Below, piece by piece: positions 1-6,179 of a DNA stretch of 9,385 nt; position 1 is the first letter of the stretch, and each line of letters begins with the position of its first letter. The position numbers and the translations under genes are program-made. The notes below the pieces were generated by a model, which made no database searches, had not been told where the DNA came from, and was given only the letters and a program-made list of their open reading frames with translations. Source of the stretch: Paracoccaceae bacterium (GTDB taxonomy: Bacteria; Pseudomonadota; Alphaproteobacteria; Rhodobacterales; Rhodobacteraceae); assembly GCA_015487335.1 (NCBI GenBank), contig WFPZ01000309.1, positions 1 to 9,385 on the forward strand. Direction: 5' to 3'.

Positions 1-455
1 AGATCGACCTCTTCCCCACCCTGCTGGAGCTGGCGGGCATCGAACCCGACGGCCACAACCCCGGCTCGCCGGCGCGCAGCTTCGCCCCGGTTCTGAGGGG
101 CGGGCGCTTCGAGACCCCCGACGAGGTGTATCTCGAGCAGGAGGAAACCCGTGCCATCCGCACCCCCGACTGGCTGTTCAAGCGCCGTTTCCAGGGCGCG
201 CCGGTCCCGCCCTACCCCGACGAGCTGTACGATCTGAGAAACGATCCGCAGGAGAGGGTGAACCTGTCCGGCAAGCGGGAATTCGCCGCCGTGGAGGCCG
301 AGCTTGCCGGGCGGATCGAGGCCTTCTTCGCCCGCCATTCGGACCCGCGATACGACCTGTGGCGAGGCGGCGCACCGCAATCGAACTCGGACAAGCCGTG
401 GCTGTGGCGCCAGGCCTGGGGCGAGGCATGGGCGCCGGGCTTCGAGGCGGGGTAG
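1..455 (+). CDS. Sulfatase family protein, C-terminal part (5' end outside the window)
   Basis: The reading frame is open from position 3 and ends at TAG 453-455, giving about 150 C-terminal residues. It starts in a segment reading IDLFPTLLELAGIEP, which is the usual sulfatase helix after the last metal-site region. Further on, the segment ELYDLRNDPQERVNL matches the C-terminal signature of arylsulfatase-type enzymes (PF00884 with its small C-terminal subdomain). The tail is rich in tryptophan (KPWLWRQAWGEAW). Family members hydrolyse sulfate esters, or sometimes phosphonate or phosphate esters, using a formylglycine made from Cys or Ser. That active-site region lies upstream of the window, so neither activity nor substrate can be read here. 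An internal GTG at 126 is in frame but is not the true start, because the homologous sequence continues upstream of it. The gene converges on the DUF2478 gene 58 bases away. Confidence 0.85.
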   Translation, partial: IDLFPTLLELAGIEPDGHNPGSPARSFAPVLRGGRFETPDEVYLEQEETRAIRTPDWLFKRRFQGAPVPPYPDELYDLRNDPQERVNLSGKREFAAVEAELAGRIEAFFARHSDPRYDLWRGGAPQSNSDKPWLWRQAWGEAWAPGFEAG

Positions 456-482
456 GGCGTCGCGGCGCTTCGGCCGGCGCGC

Positions 483-505
483 CGGGGCCCTTGCGGCCGG
501 CCCCG
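483..505. terminator. Possible shared hairpin terminator between convergent genes
   Basis: CGGGGCC (483-489) is the exact reverse complement of GGCCCCG (499-505), with a 9-base loop. It lies in the 58-base gap between the sulfatase stop and the DUF2478 stop, where a bidirectional terminator would be expected. There is no T-run on either side, so it is not a classic intrinsic terminator, and GC-rich DNA forms such repeats easily by chance. Confidence 0.3.
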
Positions 506-513
506 CAGGGCTC

Positions 514-1077
514 TCAGGAAGCGGGCTGCGTGGCCGGGGAACGGTTGCGCTCGCAAATTCCGACGATCTCTTCCACCGTCGCGCCGCAGGGGGTGGCAAG
601 GCCGCCGTGGAACGCCTCCCAGGGGCCGGCGTAGCCGTCGCGGTAGGCGACGACCACCTGCACCCCCAGCGAAAGCGCCTTCTCGATGGCGCCGCGGAAG
701 CCCTGGCCCTCGCTTTCCGAGCGCCCGAAGCGGTTGATGATCAGCACGTCGGTCTCGTCCGAAAGCTCGCGCTCCAGCTTTGCGGCCAGTTCGGTCAGCG
801 CCTGCCAGTCGAGGTGGCAGCCGCGGGCCTGTGTGCCGCGGTCCTCGGAGATGCGGGTCAGCCGCCCGCTGGCAAGATCGCGCAGGCGCATCTCGCGGCA
901 GGCGCAATCGTCCGTCCGCCGCCCGTTCTCCTGAACCAGACCGGCCACGCGAAAGCCCCGGCGCGTCAGCTCTTCCGCCGCCCGGGCCAGCACTTCGTCG
1001 ACGGCCTGCCCGCTTTCGAAACGCACCCCCACAAGGGGCATCGCCTGGATCTCGGGCTCGCTTTCGGGCGTGCTCAT
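514..1077 (-). CDS. DUF2478 family protein (function unknown)
   Basis: The product is 187 residues. The ATG at 1077 is chosen because the family-like sequence begins near residue 14 (PLVGVRFESGQ), and GGGAGG lies 12 bases upstream (1090-1095). The frame stays open to 1200, but that extension is low-complexity Ala/Gly/Arg sequence with no such support. Recognisable family features in order: an N-terminal beta strand and helix with AAEELTRRGFRVAGLVQE (33-50); DDCACREMRLRDLASG (56-71), with Cys58 and Cys60; RISEDRG (75-81), followed by RGCHLD with Cys87; and VLIINRFGRSESEGQGFR (111-128). The fold suggested is a P-loop-like alpha/beta domain, but no Walker A lysine motif is visible. As I recall, relatives often sit near molybdate transport genes; none are visible here. 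The molecular function is not known. It lies downstream of the lyxose isomerase gene on the same strand, but 194 bases away, so it probably has its own promoter. Confidence 0.8.
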   Translation of the reverse strand: MSTPESEPEIQAMPLVGVRFESGQAVDEVLARAAEELTRRGFRVAGLVQENGRRTDDCACREMRLRDLASGRLTRISEDRGTQARGCHLDWQALTELAAKLERELSDETDVLIINRFGRSESEGQGFRGAIEKALSLGVQVVVAYRDGYAGPWEAFHGGLATPCGATVEEIVGICERNRSPATQPAS

Positions 1078-1105
1078 GGCTGTCGTGATCCTCCCGCTTT
1101 CCCGG

Positions 1106-1132
1106 CGGGCGGGCCACCCGGGCGCCCGCCCG
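1106..1132 (-). other. Strong GC hairpin upstream of the DUF2478 gene
   Basis: Positions 1106-1114 (CGGGCGGGC) and 1124-1132 (GCCCGCCCG) are perfect reverse complements, giving a 9-base-pair stem of only G and C with a 9-base loop. It ends 10 bases upstream (in the gene's direction) of the GGGAGG ribosome site at 1090-1095 and 28 bases from the ATG. If transcribed it would fold in the DUF2478 leader. No T-run follows, so a terminator role for the upstream gene is less likely. It may simply reflect base composition. Confidence 0.3.
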
Positions 1133-1201
1133 GGCGCGCGGCCCGCACCCGAAGCCCATGAAACCCCGTTTCGGGCGCGAATTCCAGCCTCTTGCGCCAC
1201 G

Positions 1202-1251
1202 GGCCCTCGTCAGGGCCAGGCCGCTTTTCGCGGCGGGTCGGCCTCGGCCGA
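1202..1251 (-). terminator. Cluster of three short hairpins downstream of the lyxose isomerase gene
   Basis: Three exact inverted repeats follow one another just beyond the isomerase stop codon at 1272. They are TCGGCC/GGCCGA (1238-1243 with 1246-1251, 2-base loop), GCCGC/GCGGC (1220-1224 with 1230-1234, loop TTTTC) and GGCCCT/AGGGCC (1202-1207 with 1212-1217, 4-base loop). The position fits a 3' end or terminator region for the isomerase transcript. None has a T-run on the minus strand, so factor-independent termination is not evident. Confidence 0.3.
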
Positions 1252-1271
1252 TGTGTATCGCAAGAAGGTGC

Positions 1272-1961
1272 TCAGCCCAGCCATTTCCGGTAGTCGGAAA
1301 CCAGCAAATGCACGGGCGGCTCATCCTCGTCGATTTCGGAAAACCGCCCGATCGGGTCGCGGAACAGGTTGTCGGTGCAATCGTCGTTGACGTTCGAAAC
1401 CTCGCCGATCAGCACCCGGCCACCTTCGCCCCAGAAGGCGTGCCAGGTATCGGGCTCCAGCGTGACGCTCTCGCCGGGGGCCAGCTTCAGCAGCCCGCCC
1501 GCGGGCAGGTGGCGCAGCGTGCCGTCGGTGCGCACCGCCACGTCGGCATTCTCGTCGATGCCGCCGTCGGGGGCGGCGGCGAAAAGCTCCAGCACCAGGG
1601 TGGCGCCGCCGCGGTTGATGATGTCTTCGGTCTTCCGGTTGTGCCGGTGCATCGGGCTGATCTGCCCCTCGCCCGAGATCAGTAGCTTCTCGGCATACAG
1701 CATCCCCCTTCCGCGCGCCACGTTGTCGGGCGTGCCGTTGCGGATGGTGAACAGGACCAGCCCCAGCTCGTCGAACCGGCCCTGCCCGTAATCGGTGACG
1801 TCCCAGCCCAGCATGCGCTCGCGGATCATGGCGCTGTCGCTGGCCACGCGGGCGCGCAGCTCTTCGGGCGACCACCAGGCGAAGGGCGGCAGCGCGAAGT
1901 CATGAGCGCGGATGAAGGCGTCCGCCTCGCGGATGATTTCGTTGACGGTCGAGCGTTTCAT
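1272..1961 (-). CDS. D-lyxose isomerase family cupin protein
   Basis: The product is 229 residues, the normal length for D-lyxose ketol-isomerases (EC 5.3.1.15; PF07385), which interconvert D-lyxose and D-xylulose, sometimes D-mannose and D-fructose, using a divalent metal in a cupin barrel. The family opening MKRSTVNEIIREADAF supports the ATG at 1961, although no convincing ribosome site precedes it. Also typical are LGWDVTDYGQGRFDELGLVLFT (positions 51-72, within that run) and the metal site: His105 and His107 with Glu112 (MHRHNRKTED, 104-113) plus His174 (EPDTWHAFWGEGG). All four expected ligands are present, so it looks active. No sugar transporter or kinase lies next to it. It follows putR on the same strand after 93 bases, so co-transcription is possible but not shown. 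The true substrate could be another sugar. Confidence 0.85.
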   Translation of the reverse strand: MKRSTVNEIIREADAFIRAHDFALPPFAWWSPEELRARVASDSAMIRERMLGWDVTDYGQGRFDELGLVLFTIRNGTPDNVARGRGMLYAEKLLISGEGQISPMHRHNRKTEDIINRGGATLVLELFAAAPDGGIDENADVAVRTDGTLRHLPAGGLLKLAPGESVTLEPDTWHAFWGEGGRVLIGEVSNVNDDCTDNLFRDPIGRFSEIDEDEPPVHLLVSDYRKWLG

Positions 1962-2054
1962 GGTCGCATGTCCGCGGCAGGGAAGGGGCGGGAAGGATGC
2001 CTAGCGCCCGCAACAGGTTTCGGCAAGCGTTCGCCGCGGTGCGCCTGGCGCGGA

Positions 2055-2528
2055 TCAGAAGACGAAATCCTTGACCGCCTGCATCGACACGTGTGTCGAG
2101 GTATTGGCCACATGCGGCAGCGCCGAGACCTTCTCGCCCAGCACCTCGCGGTAGCTCTTCATGTCGCGGGTGCGGATCTTCAAAAGGTAGTCGAAGGCGC
2201 CGGCGATCATGTGGCACTGCTCCACCTGCGGGATCTTCAGCACCGCCTCGTTGAACTCCGACAGCGCCTTCTCGGAGGTGTCCGAAAGCTTCACCTCGAC
2301 GAAGGCCACCTGCTCCAGCCGCAGCTTCGCGGGGTTGAGGATGGCCCGGAAGCCGAGGATGTAGCCCTCTTTTTGCAGCCGCTTCAGCCGCACCTGACAG
2401 GGGCTTTTCGAAAGCCCCACCCGGCGGGCCAGTTCGGTGACGGGGATGCGCCCCTCGGCCGAGAGGATCTCGAGAATGCGGATATCGTGACGGTCCAGCT
2501 GGCCCGAAATCTCTGAGTATTTGGTCAT
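2055..2528 (-). CDS. putR: Lrp/AsnC family transcriptional regulator of proline use (PutR)
   Basis: The product is 157 residues, a full-length Lrp/AsnC protein. An N-terminal winged helix-turn-helix spans about residues 11-60 (LDRHDIRILEILSAEGR, then the recognition helix SKSPCQVRLKRLQKEG, 40-55). The C-terminal RAM ligand-binding and oligomerisation domain spans about 70-150 and includes the conserved GAFDYLLKIRTRDM (110-123). Such proteins assemble as dimers to octamers and bend DNA. The name PutR rests on the divergent position next to putA; in Rhodobacter capsulatus and Agrobacterium the equivalent Lrp-like protein activates putA in response to proline. The start ATG at 2528 has only a weak upstream purine run. 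A-tract dyads begin 9 bases upstream of the start, which suggests that it also controls its own gene. Confidence 0.9.
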   Translation of the reverse strand: MTKYSEISGQLDRHDIRILEILSAEGRIPVTELARRVGLSKSPCQVRLKRLQKEGYILGFRAILNPAKLRLEQVAFVEVKLSDTSEKALSEFNEAVLKIPQVEQCHMIAGAFDYLLKIRTRDMKSYREVLGEKVSALPHVANTSTHVSMQAVKDFVF

Positions 2529-2536
2529 CCTGCTTC

Positions 2537-2591
2537 TTTTTGTCGAAAAATTCGGTTTTTCAGACTGCCATTCTTTTCATTTCGGGAAAAA
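2537..2591. promoter_or_regulatory. Likely PutR operator: A/T-tract inverted repeats between putR and putA
   Basis: The region is very AT-rich compared with its surroundings. GAAAAA (2545-2550) and TTTTTC (2556-2561) form a perfect dyad around TTCGG, and it extends to GTC (2542-2544) and GAC (2563-2565) with one base out of step. A second dyad is TTTTC (2574-2578) with GAAAA (2586-2590), spaced by 7 bases. T5 (2537-2541) and A5 (2546-2550) form a third, overlapping one. The sequence TTCGG recurs exactly 30 bases apart (2551 and 2581). Tract centres at about 2539, 2548, 2558 and 2589 are roughly in helical phase, as expected for bent DNA at Lrp-type sites. Binding by PutR is inferred, not shown. 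Confidence 0.6.
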
Positions 2592-2609
2592 CGGCTTGGC
2601 CAATTCTGT

Positions 2610-2615
2610 TAGACT
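2610..2615 (+). promoter_or_regulatory. Candidate -10 element of putA
   Basis: TAGACT matches 4 of 6 bases of the sigma-70 -10 consensus, including the conserved first T, second A and last T. No recognisable -35 hexamer lies 16-18 bases upstream; that position is occupied by the A-tract at 2587-2591. A weak -35 next to an Lrp-type site is what an activator-dependent promoter would look like. On this placement the dyad centres would be near -40 and -69. The assignment is tentative. Confidence 0.25.
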
Positions 2616-2632
2616 CTCCCTGACGGACCAGC

Positions 2633-2637
2633 AAGGA
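2633..2637 (+). promoter_or_regulatory. Ribosome binding site of putA
   Basis: AAGGA lies 8 bases before the ATG at 2646, a good Shine-Dalgarno match at good spacing. It supports this ATG as the putA start. Confidence 0.7.
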
Positions 2638-2645
2638 AAACCGCC

Positions 2646-5600
2646 ATGCCGAAGCTCGACGCCCTGCGCGCCGAAATCCGCCGTTTCCACACCGTGCCCG
2701 ATGCCGAGGCCATCGCCGCCCTGCGCGCCGCCCACGCCCCCGATGCCGGCCTGCGCCGCCGCGCCGAGGCGCGCGCCGTGGCGCTGGTGCGCGAGATCCG
2801 CGCCAATGCCCGCCCCGGCCTGATGGAGGCCTTCCTGGCCGAATACGGCCTGTCCACCGACGAGGGCATCGCCCTGATGTGCCTTGCCGAGGCGCTCTTG
2901 CGGGTGCCCGATGCCGAAACCATCGACGAGCTGATCGAAGACAAGATCACCCCCGCCGAATGGAACCGCCACCTCGGCCGCTCCTCCTCCTCGCTGGTCA
3001 ACGCCTCCACCTGGGCGCTGATGCTCACCGGCAAGGTGCTTTCCGAGCAGGGCGAGGGGCTGGCGGCGGTGCTGCGCGGCGCCGTCAAGCGGCTGGGCGA
3101 GCCGGTGATCCGCACCGCCATCGCCCAGGCCATGAAGGAGCTGGGCCGCCAGTTCGTGCTTGGCCAGACCATCGAGGAGGCGATCTCGCGCGGCCAGGCG
3201 CAGGTGGCGCGCGGCTACGGCTACTCCTACGACATGCTGGGCGAGGGGGCGCTCACCGCTGCCGACGCCGAGCGCAACATGGGCGCCTACGCCGCCGCGA
3301 TCACCGCCCTGGCCGGGCAGTGCAGATCCTCCGACATCCGGAAGAACCCGGGGATCTCCATCAAGCTTTCGGCGATCCACCCCCGCTACGAATACGCCCA
3401 GAAGGAGCGGGTGCGAAAGGAACTGGCCGAACGCACCCTGCAGCTGGCCCGCATGGCGCGGCGGGCGCACATGGGCTTCAACATCGACGCCGAAGAGGCC
3501 AGCCGCCTGGATCTCTCGCTCGACGTGATCGAGACGGTGCTGGCCGATCCCTCGCTGGCCGGCTGGGGCGGCTTCGGGGTTGTGGTGCAGGCGGTGGGCA
3601 AGCGCGCCGCCCCGGTGATCGACTGGTTGCACGCGCTGGCCGAAAGCCTGGACCGGCAGATCATGGTGCGGCTGGTCAAGGGGGCCTACTGGGACAGCGA
3701 GGTCAAGCAGGCCCAGGTCGAGGGGCTGGCGGGCTATCCCGTCTACACCCGCAAGGAGGCCACCGATGTTGCCTGGATCTGCTGCGCGCAGAAGCTCATG
3801 GGCCTGAGCGGGCGCATCTACCCCCAGTTCGCCACCCACAACGCCCATTCGGTGGCCGCGGTGCTGGAGATGGCCGGCTCCCGCCGCGATTTCGAGTTCC
3901 AGCGCCTGCACGGCATGGGCGAGGCGCTTTATGACACGCTGATGCAGCAGCACGAAGACATCCGCTGCCGCATCTACGCCCCCGTGGGCACCCACCGCGA
4001 CCTGCTGGCCTATCTGGTGCGCCGGCTGCTGGAAAACGGGGCCAACAGCTCTTTCGTGCACCAGCTCGTCAACAAGGCGATCCCCCCGCAGGAGCTCTGC
4101 GCCGATCCCTTCGCGCGGCTCGACGCCCACGAGCGGGTGGAAAACCCGCTGATCCCCCTGCCGGCGGATCTCTTCGCCCCCGCCCGGCGCAACTCGCGCG
4201 GCTTCGATTTGTCCGATCCGGCCACCTGCGAGGCCCTCGATGCGGCGCGAGGCGCCTGGCGCGAAAGCCGCTGGCAGGCCGGGCCGGTGCTGGCGGGGCG
4301 GGCGCGTGCCGGCGAGCGCCGCGCCATCGTCAACCCCGCCGATCCGGCCGACGAGGTGGGCGAGGTGGTGCTGGCCACCCCCGCCTGCGTGGATGCGGCG
4401 GTGAAGGCCGCCCGCCCCTGGGCCTGCGCGCCGCGCGCCCGCGCCGCGGCGCTGCGCCGCGCCTCCGACCTCTACGAGGAACACGCCGCCGAAATTTTCG
4501 CCCTGCTGGCGCGCGAGGCCGGCAAGACGGTGGTCGATGCGGTGGCCGAGCTGCGCGAGGCGGTGGATTTCCTGCGCTACTACGCCGCTGAGGCCGAGCG
4601 CCTGGGCGAGGCGCCCGCCCGCGGCCTCATCGCCTGCATCTCGCCGTGGAACTTTCCGCTGGCCATCTTCACCGGCCAGATCGCCGCGGCACTGGCCGCC
4701 GGCAACGCGGTGCTGGCCAAGCCGGCCGAGGCCACGCCGCTGGTGGCCGCCCGGGCGGTGCAGCTGCTGCACGAGGCCGGGGTGCCGCGCGCCGCGCTGC
4801 AGCTTCTGCCCGGCGACGGCCCGGTGGTGGGGGCGGCGCTGGCCTCGGCGCCGCAGGTTTCGGGGGTGTGCTTCACCGGCTCCACTGCCACCGCCCGGCG
4901 CATCGAGCGCGCCATGGCCGAACACCTGCCCCCCGAGGCGCTGCTGATCGCCGAGACCGGCGGCATCAACGCCATGGTGGTCGACAGCACCGCCCTGCCC
5001 GAGCAGGCGGTGCGCGACATCGTCGCCTCCGCCTTCCGCTCCGCCGGACAGCGCTGCTCGGCGCTCAGGGTGCTCTATCTGCAGGAGGACGTGGCCGAGG
5101 AGGTGATGACGATGCTGCTGGGCGCCATGGACGAGCTGCGCCTGGGCGACCCGTGGGAACATGCCACCGACGTGGGGCCGATCATCTCGGCCGGGGCGGC
5201 CCGCGAGATCGCCGCCCATGTCGAAAGGGCCCGCGCCGAGGGCCGGCTGCGCAAGCAGCTGGCGGCGCCGCAGGGCGGCCATTTCATCGCCCCCGCGGTG
5301 ATCGAGGTGCGCGGCATCGAAGAGGTCGAGCGCGAGATCTTCGGTCCGGTGCTGCACGTGGCCACCTACCGGGCGGCCGATCTGGAGGCGGTGATCGCGG
5401 CGATCAACGCCCGCGGCTTCGGGCTGACCTTCGGGATGCATTCGCGCATCGACGACCGGGTAGAGCAGGTGGCCTCGGGCGTCCGGGCCGGCAACATCTA
5501 CGTCAACCGCAACCAGATCGGGGCGGTGGTGGGCGTTCAGCCCTTCGGCGGCGAGGGGCTTTCGGGCACCGGCCCCAAGGCCGGCGGGCCCCATTACGTA

Positions 5601-6134
5601 CCGCGTTTCTACCGCCCGCAGGTGGCCGCGGGCACGCCGGCTGCGGGCGCGCCTGCCGATCCGGCCGCGGTTCAGGCGCTGATCGAGGCCGCCGGCCCGC
5701 CCGTGCAGGCGCCGCTGGCCGAAACCGTGATGCCCGGCCCCACCGGCGAATCCAACCGCCTGTCGCTTTATCCGCGCGGGGTGGTGCTGTGCCTGGGCGC
5801 CAGCGCCGAAGATGCCGCCCGCCAGGCCGAAATCGCCCGCCGTTCGGGCTGCACGGCGGTGCGGGTGGCCCCCGGCGCGCGCGGCGAGCTGGCGCTCGAC
5901 GGCGTGCTGGCGCGCGAGGCGCTGACGGGGCTGCACGGTTTCGCCGCCGTGGCGCTGTGGAGCGACGCGGACGATCTGCGCGCCGCCCGCCGGGCGCTGG
6001 CCGCCCGCGAGGGGCCGATCGTGCCCTTGTTGTGCGAGGCGGATTTCTCGGCCCGCTGCCTGCTGGAGCGCCACCTGTGCATCGACACCACCGCCGCCGG
6101 CGGCAACGCCACCCTTCTGGCGCAGGTGTCCTGA
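2646..6134 (+). CDS. putA: Bifunctional proline dehydrogenase / L-glutamate gamma-semialdehyde dehydrogenase (PutA)
   Basis: The 1162-residue protein oxidises proline to pyrroline-5-carboxylate with FAD, passing electrons to quinone, and then oxidises the hydrolysed semialdehyde to glutamate with NAD. Residues 1-170 form a helical N-terminal domain. The proline dehydrogenase barrel (about 180-475) shows VRLVKGAYWDSEVKQAQ with Lys345, FATHNAHS (395-402), RIYAPVGTH (442-450) and YLVRRLLENGANSSFV (456-471) with the substrate-binding pair Arg459-Arg460. The aldehyde dehydrogenase domain (about 550-985) shows SPWNF (666-670), Lys692, FTGS (743-746), catalytic Glu770 in AETGG and catalytic Cys804 in SAGQRCSALR. 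Residues 1000-1162 are the extra C-terminal domain of long PutAs, ending in the conserved motif TTAAGGNATLL. There is no N-terminal ribbon-helix-helix DNA-binding domain, so this is a non-regulatory, type B-like PutA. In AETGGINAM, Ile replaces the Gln of the enterobacterial sequence. All key catalytic residues are intact. Confidence 0.97.
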   Translation: MPKLDALRAEIRRFHTVPDAEAIAALRAAHAPDAGLRRRAEARAVALVREIRANARPGLMEAFLAEYGLSTDEGIALMCLAEALLRVPDAETIDELIEDKITPAEWNRHLGRSSSSLVNASTWALMLTGKVLSEQGEGLAAVLRGAVKRLGEPVIRTAIAQAMKELGRQFVLGQTIEEAISRGQAQVARGYGYSYDMLGEGALTAADAERNMGAYAAAITALAGQCRSSDIRKNPGISIKLSAIHPRYEYAQKERVRKELAERTLQLARMARRAHMGFNIDAEEASRLDLSLDVIETVLADPSLAGWGGFGVVVQAVGKRAAPVIDWLHALAESLDRQIMVRLVKGAYWDSEVKQAQVEGLAGYPVYTRKEATDVAWICCAQKLMGLSGRIYPQFATHNAHSVAAVLEMAGSRRDFEFQRLHGMGEALYDTLMQQHEDIRCRIYAPVGTHRDLLAYLVRRLLENGANSSFVHQLVNKAIPPQELCADPFARLDAHERVENPLIPLPADLFAPARRNSRGFDLSDPATCEALDAARGAWRESRWQAGPVLAGRARAGERRAIVNPADPADEVGEVVLATPACVDAAVKAARPWACAPRARAAALRRASDLYEEHAAEIFALLAREAGKTVVDAVAELREAVDFLRYYAAEAERLGEAPARGLIACISPWNFPLAIFTGQIAAALAAGNAVLAKPAEATPLVAARAVQLLHEAGVPRAALQLLPGDGPVVGAALASAPQVSGVCFTGSTATARRIERAMAEHLPPEALLIAETGGINAMVVDSTALPEQAVRDIVASAFRSAGQRCSALRVLYLQEDVAEEVMTMLLGAMDELRLGDPWEHATDVGPIISAGAAREIAAHVERARAEGRLRKQLAAPQGGHFIAPAVIEVRGIEEVEREIFGPVLHVATYRAADLEAVIAAINARGFGLTFGMHSRIDDRVEQVASGVRAGNIYVNRNQIGAVVGVQPFGGEGLSGTGPKAGGPHYVPRFYRPQVAAGTPAAGAPADPAAVQALIEAAGPPVQAPLAETVMPGPTGESNRLSLYPRGVVLCLGASAEDAARQAEIARRSGCTAVRVAPGARGELALDGVLAREALTGLHGFAAVALWSDADDLRAARRALAAREGPIVPLLCEADFSARCLLERHLCIDTTAAGGNATLLAQVS

Positions 6135-6179
6135 CTTTCGCGGAGAGGCGCTTTCGAGTCCTTCGGGGCGTTCTTGCGC

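Noticed and set aside
1078..1200. An N-terminal extension of 41 codons for the DUF2478 protein
   Set aside because: The extension is compositionally biased and crosses the strong hairpin at 1106-1132. The ATG at 1077 has a GGGAGG site upstream and gives a protein of normal family length.
212..1324. A 370-codon minus-strand open frame across the sulfatase end and the DUF2478 gene
   Set aside because: It is Arg/Gly/Ala-rich without motifs, overlaps three better supported genes in other frames, and crosses the convergent gap without a plausible start.
2577..6074. An uninterrupted 1165-codon open frame on the minus strand, covering almost all of putA
   Set aside because: Its translation is a low-complexity mix of Gly, Ala, Arg, His and Gln with no recognisable motifs, while the + strand encodes a complete PutA with every catalytic residue. 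Long antisense frames of this kind arise in GC-rich genes from codon bias.
6135..6179. Possible terminator between putA and the exporter gene
   Set aside because: The 45 bases contain a repeated CTTTCG but no stem of useful length and no T-run, so a terminator cannot be supported.
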